This document shows positions 1 to 9,989 of a stretch of 64,000 nt of DNA, one piece after another (the first letter of the stretch is position 1; each line of letters begins with the position of its first letter). The notes below the pieces were generated by a model. It was given only the letters and a program-made list of their open reading frames with translations. It was not told the origin of the DNA and did not search any database. The DNA lies in contig NC_063150.1 in the NCBI RefSeq assembly GCF_020921035.1, positions 33,651,826 to 33,715,825 on the forward strand. Direction: 5' to 3'. The position numbers were made by a program, and so were the translations under genes. The DNA comes from Rhodamnia argentea (lineage: Eukaryota > Streptophyta > Magnoliopsida > Myrtales > Myrtaceae).

Positions 1-628
1 AACCGTATGTGTTATGGTTAATCATCGGGCCTCATTAATTCTACGAAACAGCCTATGCATATGCATACGTTACGATTGGACAAAACTTGCAATCAAATCA
101 TAAGCACACCATATCCTCAAACCATAAGGATTACCAATGAAAATTAGGAAAAAGCTTTCAACGCTGCCCAATATACCTGCTTTTTCTAAATGCTTTTACG
201 AATACGTTTTTTTTTTAACCGTCATGAAAAATTTGAAAAAGTTATTCATTTTCCTAGTTGAATGCGAATTATGCGCATGCAAATCGCTGTTTTTCATCGT
301 CTTTTTGGCTTCTTTGCTTTTTCTTGATTTCTTTTAGGTTGAAAAATTCCTCTTATTCAGAGTTATTTTGCCATGCTTTTGCTACCTTCCATCGTCCGTG
401 GAATGGATAACGTTAATCCCCCAACTTACCTCCCCCTCCAGAAAAACCTTGAACTTCAAGGATAGAAATCCAAGTGGCGCCACACAGTTGACAGTTGGCG
501 CTGGGAATCATACAGAGAAAAGGTGGAGAGAGAGAGAGAGAGCAGTGCCGGGAAAGTGATGGCTACTCAACGCAAACCACAAGTCCCGTCACTCGCTGTG
601 TGGAAGCATAATGACCAAGAGAGAAGGG

Positions 629-669
<41 letters not shown>

Positions 670-2887
670 TTGTAGGATGACTGGGTGAAAAGTTGGTAGA
701 GCTTTCTGGTTAAATTTCGAAGGAAGCTCACTTACCATGCACGTAAAGGCAAAGTCGAGCTTGTCGCTGGACTAGGAGGCAAAAAGCAATCTCTCTCTCT
801 CTATCAAGCTCGCTTGCACGACGAGCTGTGAATTTTTATTTTTTTTCCCCACGGGAATTAGCTGGATTGCCAAGAAACCAAACCAACCCCACGTTATCAT
901 TGCCTACTGTTTAACTCTTCTGTACCCCCTTTCATGCTGTAAAAATTTTCCCGAGAATTTCGTCGTCTGAAGGAAACCCGCGAGAAATGTCAGACGAGAA
1001 AAACAGGAGCAGTCGCAGGCAAAAGCCGAGAAAACCAGGATAAAAACACAGGCGAAAGACCAAAAAGAAAGAGAAAGGGTTGTCCTTTTCCAGCAGTTTG
1101 CAGTCGCAGGCAATGAGAGAGAGAGTTGGGTTTTGCGTGTGGGTTGGAAATGTTGGCTTCAATATTCGCAGGCGTTGTAAAAGAAGACGAAGAGGAAAGA
1201 CTGGTCAAACTCCCCGGTCAAAGCTGACAATTTTCCTTTTCTCTTCTTTGAAAGGGAGCCTATCACGTGCGATTGACGGTCCTCAAACGAAATGATACAA
1301 ACCATCGTTTTTACTCTGCCTTTATTTACTTTTCAAGTTACTCCATGCATATTTCAAACGAGACCGTAACCGTAGACATTAGACTCATACGGTGAAATAT
1401 TAACTGTACGTGCTCAAAAAATTGTGAAGGAATTCGAAAAATCGGCTTGTTATTTGGTTCGGTGCAACTTGAAAATCGGTCATTCTTGAGGTTACACTCA
1501 AATTAAAATCTCAACATCGGCTATTTCTCAACATATAAACATCATACAAGAAATCACGTACTGTGACAACGTAACTCGTTTTAGTAACGATTCATAAAAA
1601 TGAGAAACTATCAAAAGAATTGTACAATGAGCACTGTATCGTTTTAAACTAGCGAAGGAACTCATCTACGACAAGTATTATAAATATAATTTAAGCATTG
1701 ACGTGTACATTTACAATGTTCCTTCAATTTTTTTAAAATTTTGAATAAAATTACGAATTATTGACTTACATTTTCGCTTTTGTATAAATACAAACGAGTA
1801 ATGTGTCCCCTCTGGCGTACTATTATTAGTGCTAACGATCTCTGAAAAGGACGAGGGCGTCCTCGTCATTTCGCGTCCTCCGTGCCACTATTTGGTAAAG
1901 ATTAGCAAGTTGGATCCGAAAGATTAAGCAGGAAGGAAGTCAGGGCAAACGATGGGAGCCGACCAACGCAACCCTCGAACCGGTTGACCAAAATCTGACT
2001 GCTGTACCATGAAGTAAGATATGTCCCCGCACCTCCCCTTCTCCTTTCCCCCCCAATTATCTTATTACATTCCTAATCACGCTTTTCGAAAGATTGGGTT
2101 AACTTAAAATGTGCATAACCATCTTATAAACCAAAAAAAAAATGCACACAAGTCTCGACCAAAGAGCAATAAAATTAGTAGCTTAACAAAGAAAAAATGA
2201 TAGCTTTCGTAAGTACAAAGCTTTTTTTCCTGACTGTATGACTTGGACGATACTCAAGTGGAAGTGGCGCCATCACGTGCGCATGCTTGAACAATCCCCC
2301 AACACCAGTTACGAGGTACGTGGTTTGTTTACTAACGCTCATTTGGCAAATGCGTTAAGCAACATCCTCTGCAGAAAATCTCTTCTAATTCTCTGTCGCC
2401 TTTAATAAAGCGGTCTTAGGTTTATCATTAGTGAGATACGTGTGAGGTAGCTTTTGAGTTGGTTAACTTGGTTCGAGCCGAGCCCTTTTTTTTTTCCTCC
2501 CCCGTCTTTCGATATCATCCCCGACGTAAGGAATGAGGGATGTTGATTGATGTTTCTCTACGTTAGGGACGAGCTTTGGCCCATTTACAAGCTAAACACA
2601 ACCCCCATTTTTACGGCGACGATATCCTAATTTACTAATGACTTGGCTTTGATTATTGTGTTGTGGGTGAGTGTCGGATGATACGAGCTTTAGATGTACT
2701 CCAATGTGACATGAGGGTGAAAACCCGTCTCGCAATTCGTCGGTGCTTGAATTGACTTTCCGAGAACGCGAGTAATCACAAGACATTTTTTAGATGCGGC
2801 CAATCATTATATTTACGGTAAATTTCGTCGCGTCGAGACGGAAAAATTTATTTATCCCGGGCTTTAGCTAAGGATGAATGAGTTATT
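1..2887. other. Gene-free stretch, AT-rich with microsatellites
   Basis: I see no gene on either strand. Open frames here are short, have no recognisable motif and overlap each other in several frames. The stretch holds GA-rich tracts near 522-545 and 630-665, a short CT tract near 789-802, and ordinary AT-rich DNA. A GC-richer patch at 960-1290 contains mutually overlapping frames with no family resemblance. Confidence 0.6.
630..665. repeat. (GA)n microsatellite
   Basis: About 18 uninterrupted GA units follow a GGGGG run. Similar GA/CT tracts recur at 4086-4111, 12137-12155 and 34803-34826, so this is a common simple repeat of the genome. Confidence 0.95.
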
Positions 2888-2894
2888 TATAATA

Positions 2895-3459
2895 GGATTA
2901 ATAACACGAAAAACTCAAAATTGGTGCATCTAAAATAAATTTACTCTTTTTTTTTTATCACAAAAAAATCGAAACCGATACATATGTGATAATTTTACCA
3001 TAAATAATTTTTTTTTATCACCAAAAATCCCAAACCGATGCATTTGGCAAAAACTCCAAAAGGGTACATTTGTAACAAACATACCCCAAACTAACTTTTT
3101 TACCCCCAAAAAAACTTCAAATTTGAACACATGTGACAAATTTACCCTCCGTTAGTTTCCATTAAATTGAATTAATACCACGAAAAATCTCAAATTGATA
3201 CACATGTGACAAACAGAGGGTAACAATCCCAAATGTGTACCCACGACAATTGTCACGTGTCATTCAACACAATAATTTGATGATAAAATTTAACGAAAAC
3301 TAATAGAGGGTAAATTTGTCACGTGTGTATCGGTTTAGAGTAAATTTATCAAGGGTGTACCACTTTGGAGTTTTTGATGGTAAAAAAAAAAGTTTGGAGT
3401 AAGTTTGTAATGAGTGTACCAATTTTGAGTTTTTTTTTTTTTTTTTTGTATTAAACCTC
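2895..3459. mobile_element. Inverted-repeat MITE-like element with internal subrepeats
   Basis: The two halves are imperfect reverse complements of each other, folding about position 3200. The outer ends read GGATTAATAAC on the left and, on the opposite strand, GAGGTTTAATAC on the right. A 7-bp direct repeat TATAATA sits immediately outside both ends (2888-2894 and 3460-3466), which fits a target-site duplication. Inside, a motif of about 30 bp built on GATACACATGTGACAAA and ATTTACCCTC recurs several times in both orientations. There is no coding capacity, so the element is non-autonomous. The 7-bp duplication does not settle the superfamily. Confidence 0.7.
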
Positions 3460-3479
3460 TATAATATCGGGGTAAACGA

Positions 3480-3790
3480 ACCAAATAGCCTTTGGACTTT
3501 CTTCAATGTGAAAAGTGCTCCTTCAATTTCAGCCCAACGTGCAACGACTTTCAATTTGTTCTATATAGTCCATGAACTTTTGGTGCATTTTCGATTTATT
3601 ACTTAGACAGTCCGAAAATGTCCAATGTTTTCCTTAAATTTGACTTAATTGAAGGATTAAATCGAATATGTATCCAAAATTCAGGCACTAAATGGAACAT
3701 CTACTTAACGGTCAAAAACAATACTTAACAAATTTAAAGTGCAGAAATTGTATTGCTTATTAAGTCAAAGTTTAAAAATAATTTGAATTA
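3480..3790. repeat. Copy of a dispersed AT-rich repeat family
   Basis: This is a degenerate copy of a family built on phrases such as TTTGTTCTATATAGTCCATG, AACTTTTGGTGCA and AATTTAAAGTGCAG. Diverged relatives are at 5590-5720, 6925-7380, 7900-8385 and 50215-50510. It has no coding capacity and its boundaries are not sharp. Confidence 0.6.
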
Positions 3791-4079
3791 TTATCGAATA
3801 AATATTAATTGGGTTTCCTCTTTCCTTTTTCACCATTTTGGCTCACATAAGAAAATCTTTAAAGAGAGAGAGAGAAGAGGGGGTCGGGGGGGAAGGGAAG
3901 GAGTACGTTTTCGCTAACCATATCATCGGGCAAGGACTGCACACCGCATGCAGCCAAACGCGAGCCGACGAAGCAACGAGACGAGCGAGTCGCGCGGTGG
4001 CTGTCGAGTCGGTTGGGTCGGGGACCGAGTCTCGCACTGAGCCAAACCAACGCGTCCGACGTCCTCTTCTCCCACTTAC

Positions 4080-4085
<6 letters not shown>

Positions 4086-4111
<26 letters not shown>
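4086..4111. repeat. (CT)n microsatellite
   Basis: An uninterrupted run of about 13 TC units lies 70 bp upstream of the ABRE cluster described below. CT tracts are common in plant 5' regions, which suits a former promoter or leader. Confidence 0.95.
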
Positions 4112-4117
<6 letters not shown>

Positions 4118-4180
4118 TCTGTCTCGCGTGGCATGTGAACAGATACGCCAACGCTTCCGATCACAGAGGCCAGAAGACCC

Positions 4181-4480
4181 GCCACGTGTCAGTCGGCTGA
4201 AGAGCCGTGCACCACTTCCCCAGAGGGGGAGCAACTCACCTTGTCCGTGAACCACCAACAGAACCGGGCCCCACCACCCCCGTCACGGCGACGCGCTCTC
4301 CAGATCTAGCAAAACCGTGCATGTGGGCCCCGCAGAGCACGACAGATTCACGAGTCAAGAGGTGCCACGTCAGCGGGCACGTGTCGTGAAGTTCTACGTC
4401 CGCAGATTTGTACTACGTGATTTGTTGCCTATGCGGGTCCCCGCTAGTTTCGTATGGATTAACACTGGCTATATACCGCC
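4181..4480 (+). promoter_or_regulatory. Orphan ABA/stress-type promoter (ABRE cluster plus TATA)
   Basis: A GC-rich island holds GCCACGTGTC at 4181-4190, GCCACGTCAGC at 4364-4374 and GCACGTGTCG at 4377-4386. These are G-box/ABRE and coupling-type ACGT elements as found in LEA and other ABA-induced genes. A TATA-like CTATATACC follows at about 4469, correctly spaced downstream. No credible coding sequence follows. About 80 bp later the sequence passes into AT-rich repetitive DNA. I infer the upstream part of a gene whose body was lost or replaced. The alternative is a chance ACGT cluster in a GC-rich patch. Confidence 0.4.
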
Positions 4481-4559
4481 TGCCGCCTACGTAGTGTATT
4501 CCCTTTTGGAGGTTAAACCCACGTCCATCGCTATTAATACGAGCTGTTGCTTGGCTCCG

Positions 4560-6830
4560 TTTGTTCAAATAAATTTTTAAAAATAATCACTTATATGATT
4601 CGAAATAATTATTAGTCTATTGACAATTTTATATATAAATAATTTCTTAAATGATGAGAACGTTTTTCATTCATTATTTTTATAAACGATGAAATGGATG
4701 ATTTTTTAAACTATATATATTTCAAATAATTTATTTCTCACGAAATAAATGGAGTTACTACGATTGGTATATGATAAAGAGATATTTCTTACATAACACA
4801 TGTACCAAGATTTATATATGATTGTCGTAATTGTCACGACAGTAGAAGAGTGGTTACTCGCTCTTTCTTGGCCTCCTAACGGCGGACCTCACCTGGGTAA
4901 ATTTGTTGCCACCTCCCAATCAGTTCGTATTCACTAAAAATTTGTAAAGTTTAGCTCTGTTTAATTTGAGAAAAATAACAAATTTGAAAAATATATTTCA
5001 CTAATATTTTCATTATCGACGACGACTTATGTCTAAATATTTTCTTAGTTTATGAAAATATCGTTTATTCATTCATTTCATAAGCGGTACAAGCGACTTT
5101 TTTGGTCATTCCTTTTTCGATAAACAAATACACCATTTATTGTGTATTATTGTGTATGATAGTTTTTAAGAAAATTCTTACCATCTCTCCTAAAACGAAA
5201 TTCCGAGCTCTTCTCATTTTTGCCTCCCTTCCCTTCGTTGGATAAAGATAAAATTGCAAGGTACCATCTCCTGATATTATTGAATGGACATAAGATTTTA
5301 TGTGCTTCAAAGACATGTTTACTCGTACCCGTGACAATTAATAAATAATTTGTACATAGTTTTGCCAGAACACTACCTACTAATCTAAAAATTCAAAATG
5401 TTAGATGAACATTCCTGTTGATATTAAAATACCGAAGCCTCTAACACTCTCCCTCATGCTAGGTGGGACTTTGGTCTAAGACTATAACAAAAAATAAAAG
5501 ACGACGAAGCAACTTTGAAGCCCGAAAAGATTTAAACTCATGATATCTCACTATGATATCATGGAGAATTTTCCATTACCATCAAGCGGAATAACACAAA
5601 TAGTCCGTAAATTTTGTTTTAATGTGCAATGTGGTGCTTGAATTTTAACTCATTATTCAGTATGGTCCTTAAACTTTTAATTTGTTCAATGTAGTTTATT
5701 GAACTTTTCGAGATCTAGATGTTGCTTATTCAAAACCCATAAACTACATGCAAACTACCTCAAGTCGAGATCACCTACATATTGCGAGGCTTGTAGGGTG
5801 TTCTAGGGACTGCCCCGTGTCGGGCTTCTGTGCTCGTGTCCTCGGATTATCAAGAAAAACCTCTCCTCCTTTTCTAGCCATAGGAAGTCTCGCTTACTTT
5901 CAACTTGCTTTTTAAGATTTCATATTTGATTCTTATTGAAAAACCAGCAAACTCGAAAACGTTCATAAACATGTGAAGTCATTCGCTTTAATGTAGGATT
6001 TGTTCATGATTTTCTTTTGGAAATTAGGAAAATCTTTTATATTGGGTTAAAATTTCAAAAAAGCCAACCGACAATTTTCACAATTTTTTTGTGAATTTTT
6101 TATTTTCTTCCTTTTACTTTTTTTTTTTTTGCCTATTTCTTTCCACCAGTCGTCGGTGCCTTGACAATGACCGTCGCATGCCCTTGCCGGCCATGATTTC
6201 CTCCGGCGATCGGCAAAGGGAGATTGATAAAGGATTTTATTAGCATAATAGTATTTAGGTGATCGCCATAATAACAGAATGTTCTAACCCATAAATTCTT
6301 AAAAGAGCGAACTCCATAATACTTTTCAATTAATTAATTAATTAATTTTTATGATCTAAAATGGACTGTTAGCATAACAGCCACCCAAACACTGTCATAT
6401 AATTAATTCCCGTTAAAAAATAGGATGAAGAAAAGGAAAGGAAAAAAGACTGCAAAATTTCTAAAAATTTCAAAAGTTCTCCACATCATTAATTTCCAAC
6501 CAATTTTTGCTAGAAGTGCTATATTGATAGGATGTCAAAAGATTTATGATTCAATTGATCAAATTAAAAAGTTTAAAATCGGATTAGTCACCATATAACA
6601 TAAACTTATGATTTTTTTGGGGAAATTTTCCCCAAGTTCAACTCTAGTTTTTAACTTTACAATTTGGCCGGACTTACCTATGGAATTATTGATCGACAAA
6701 CCTATACATGCGCGTACATAAAAGTCAATATAAAGGACGAGAGAGAGAGAGAGAGATGTGGCAAAATGGGGACATGAGGCGTGGCATTATTTCGAAGCCA
6801 TCGAACCGAAACCAGAGTACGTCCCATCAA
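4560..6830. other. Gene-free repetitive stretch
   Basis: AT-rich DNA without a supportable gene. It contains dispersed-family copies and, at about 6520-6640, a solo arm resembling the inverted-repeat element at 26986-27476 (TTTGGGGAAATTTTCC end with TTTATGATTCAATTGA inside). A TTAATTAA tandem tract is at 6329-6345. Confidence 0.5.
5590..5720. repeat. Dispersed AT-rich repeat family, copy 2
   Basis: It carries the family phrases AATAGTCCGTAAATTT, TGTGCAATGTGGTG and ACTTTTAATTTGTTCAATG, also seen at 7080-7100 and 8260-8280. It is degenerate and non-coding. Confidence 0.6.
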
Positions 6831-6836
6831 AGAGGC

Positions 6837-6914
6837 AAACCCTAAAACCCAAAATCGGCCGAGAGATCTCCTTCCTAAATGAAACGAAAACGACCCGAAC
6901 AGAGTCTGGAATCG
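6837..6914 (+). pseudogene. Orphan first exon with telo-box leader
   Basis: AAACCCTAAAACCC (6837-6850) is a telo-box, typical of leaders of translation and growth genes in plants. It is followed by an ATG at 6879 that opens 12 codons (M-K-R-K-R-P-E-Q-S-L-E-S) and stops cleanly at a consensus donor GTAAGT (6915). No convincing second exon follows. One lysine/arginine-rich in-frame stretch at about 7410-7528, after a CAG, could be a decayed continuation. I cannot name the gene. It may be a remnant or a gene with exons I failed to find. Confidence 0.3.
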
Positions 6915-6924
6915 GTAAGTCTCT

Positions 6925-7380
6925 GAATCCTTAATTTGTTCAATACAAGCAAATAAGCCATTTGATCTTTGAACAAGGACGGTTTTCCATCAATCTTTAA
7001 ATTCGCTCATAAATCTACTCACAAATTCTATAAGGATATCATAAGTGCTTTCTGATGTCAAGTATTATGAAGGTTGTGATCTCTAAACTTTTAATTTATT
7101 CAATATGATTCATAGACGTTTAGTACATATTTAATGTAGTCCATGAAATAAATAAAATTATTCGATGTAATCTCTCTATTTATAAGCTAATAACTAAATT
7201 GAAAATGTACAAAAAAGTTCGTAAATAATATTGAACAAATTAAAGTTTAAAGATTACATTACATATTGAGCTAAAATTTATACATCATATTGAACAAATT
7301 AAAAGTTCGGAGAATCACATTACATACTGAACCGAAATTCTGAGATTATTTGTGTCATTTTCGCTAATCTAAAATTAGTC
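6925..7380. repeat. Dispersed AT-rich repeat family, copy 3
   Basis: The tract has repeated family phrases in both senses (TTAATTTATTCAATATGATT, TGAACAAATTAAAG twice) and ends in TTATTTGTGTCATTTTCGCT. The similar ending TTATTTGTGTCGTTTATCCT occurs at 8368-8387 in the next copy. Confidence 0.6.
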
Positions 7381-7899
7381 AACTTCGAAGCATGCACCGT
7401 GGCATCCCCAACAGCAGAAAACAACGGCTCATGTCAAATCAAAGATGACCAAACGAGCGCCGGCCAAAACAGGGGAGCGATCCTCTTGGAGTTTTCAGCG
7501 ATTGATCGACCCGGAAGCAACCGCTCACGGTGGTTTTTTTTTTTTTTTTCCTTGCAGGTAACCATCACTTTCCCTATAATTGCCAAGCTACTACGGCCTT
7601 TTGCTGTTCCTGACATGTACATGTTCTTGCACGACCGATCCATTGGCAAAATTTGGTGTCCAATCGCCATCGTTTCCATTAGGGTTCTCTCCTCCTCCGC
7701 ACGTTGTTTTCCCCGACAATCGCAATAATGTGCTCCGACCGGGACTCATCTTCCTGCCCTTTTTTTCCTTTTTTTGGCCCCTGTGATTTGAGTTCCCAAG
7801 CCGTGCATTGTCAATAATTGAATTGAAAGAGCTATTTTTGGGGTTTGGGGATTTTATTAAATTTTTCAAACGAGAAGAAGACTATATCATTGCACTATT

Positions 7900-8385
7900 T
7901 AGTTTTATTTTTAAGTTCTAAAAATAATTACATTAATGATCCATGAAATTTGGTTCAATATGCAATGGGATCTTTGAATTTTGAACTTGTTCGAGCAATC
8001 CCTGGTGGCCCAATATACATTGTTAAATTAGTTCGATTTAGTCTCTGAGTTACGGTCCAACGTGCAACGTTGTCACCGAAATTTTAACGTGTTCGATAAG
8101 GTCTTTAAACTTATGGTATATGTCTAACTTAATGAATATATAAAAATATTCAATATTGTATTTTCATTCATTCAAGTTCGGGGATAACATCGAATAATAT
8201 TATACAGCCCAAAGACTATATTGAACATGTACCAAAAGCCCATGTACCACATTGAATAAATTAAAAGTTCTAGGACGGCATTTCACAACAGACTAAAATT
8301 CAAGGACCGTGTTGGACGAATTTTGAAATTCAAGAATGATATTGCATATTGAGCTAAAGTTCATGGATTATTTGTGTCGTTTATC
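7900..8385. repeat. Dispersed AT-rich repeat family, copy 4
   Basis: Same phrases as the copies at 5590 and 6925, including AATATGCAATGGGATC at the start and GGATTATTTGTGTCG at the end. There is no open frame of note. The flank to 8772 shows no gene. Confidence 0.6.
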
Positions 8386-8772
8386 CTAGTTTTTTCTTTT
8401 TTTTAGTGGCTAGATTAAACATGTTTTGTTTTCACTTTGAATATTGTAGGTATGCCCCTAGGTCGATCGTCGTCCTAAGGGCTGATGGCAGACCGACCGC
8501 ATTGTGAACACGTGATTTCGCTGGTTGTAGCATTGAAAAGATTGAGCTTCTATGTTGATATGAGCTATATTAAATAAGACGGAGATGTGTCTTATCAAAG
8601 CTGCGTGATGAAACTGACGTTGCCTTTGCGGAGATTTTAGACAATTTTCAACAACTTTGGACTTCGTCGTGGAGATTTAAATGTCTTAAATCTCCAGGGC
8701 CTGCTGAGTTTTTTTCTTTTTCCCTACATATTCCACATTCATCACTGCGCAAGTTTGTCGATTTTATCTTAT

Positions 8773-9125
8773 GGTAAGGGCACTAAAGATCCCTGAAACT
8801 TTTCGAGTTTCTCAATCAAGCCCCCTGAACTTTTTCTTTTTGTAAGATTAGGTCCTCAATAGTACTTAAACATAAGAAAACGGGGAATAAGGAAAACCAA
8901 ATTGAAAGTTAAATGAAGAAAACACATGAAAATTACCCCGTATGCACCATTATTTGTGTCGTCAATCCCGACGCGGCCTCAATGCGTCGGTGTCATTTCT
9001 ATTTTACCAGAACAACCAACTCGAACAGAAAATGTATACTTAGAGGACTCAACCGAATAAAAATAGTTCGGGTGCCTAATTGAATAAGTCAAAAAAATTC
9101 GACGACTTTGTGGTGCCTTTGTCCC
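8773..9125. mobile_element. 353-bp inverted-repeat element, Mutator-like MITE
   Basis: Left end GGTAAGGGCACTAAAG and right end (opposite strand) GGGACAAAGGCACCACAAAG are similar. The following 80 bp also pair imperfectly as inverted repeats (phrases such as TTTCTCAATCAAGCC against TTATTCAATTAGGC). Flanks are TTTTATCTT (8762-8770) and TTTTAATCTT (9126-9135), a near-match of 9-10 bp as expected for a Mutator-type target duplication. There is no transposase, so it is non-autonomous. Confidence 0.55.
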
Positions 9126-9774
9126 TTTTAATCTTGGGAAGTAACTGTTCACCCACGCCGACGGAGATAGATGTGGAATGTTCAAAAATGGATGTCGCGT
9201 GATGCTTGCCCGATAATTATCCCAAGATGCATAGACAAATTCTGGATGCATCTTATTTAAATGTCATAGAGCTATTTGCACCCATCTTACGCGAGAATCC
9301 ATATAAACTCACGAATATTGAATTTTTCTTTACATAACCAGAAAACCTTGACCGTAGATCAAACATGGATCGGAAAGACACGAGGCGTTAGATCGGGATG
9401 GCTCCTATAGGAAAGTCATCTCCATATAGTAGCTAACAATCTCATCGCTCCGGAGAATGCATTTTCGGAATCTCAATGTTGCCGCATCAAAAAACGAGAA
9501 CCTAATGACAATCGCTAATCCGGTACTAGACAGAGATGTTGCTTGGGTGGGATATAACCCTATTTTCGTCTCCAAGGAGGACTAGGCAAAAGAGCCTTGC
9601 ATTGCACGGGTGTTCTTGGGCAGACGAACTAGAATCGGAGAAACAGTTGTACTTTTCTCCATCTCCTCTGATCAGGTCCTTGGGCAGACGGACTAGAAAA
9701 ATAACTTGTTTTGTAAACTTAAGTCTAAAGTTAGAATAGACAACAATCATATTCATAATATGTGTACTAGAAGT

Positions 9775-9985
9775 CTTAAAAATTATCACGAAAGTGCAAT
9801 TGGATCATAGATTTTTCAAAAAGTTGCAATCCACGGAAGAACTTGATTTGATCAATTTGTCAAGTTTTAAGAGTCAATTGCACTTTCGTGAAAAGTTTTA
9901 AGATCTAATTGCACTTTTTGAAAAATTTAGAACTCAATTGTACATTCGTTATAAGTTTTAGGGCTTTCATTGTACTTACAGATAG
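9775..9985. repeat. Inverted-repeat tract, degenerate MITE arm pair
   Basis: CACGAAAGTGCAATT (9787-9801) is matched by its exact reverse complement at 9877-9891. Further copies of GCACTTTTTGAAAAA and TCAATTGTAC follow. The wording resembles the arms of the element at 32181-32504, so this is probably a collapsed relative. Confidence 0.5.
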
Positions 9986-9989
9986 GAAG

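Noticed and set aside
3838..4258. Overlapping open frames of 60-120 codons on both strands across a GC-rich patch
   Set aside because: They overlap in four frames, contain microsatellite-encoded runs and have no family motif. The patch is better read as a promoter region.
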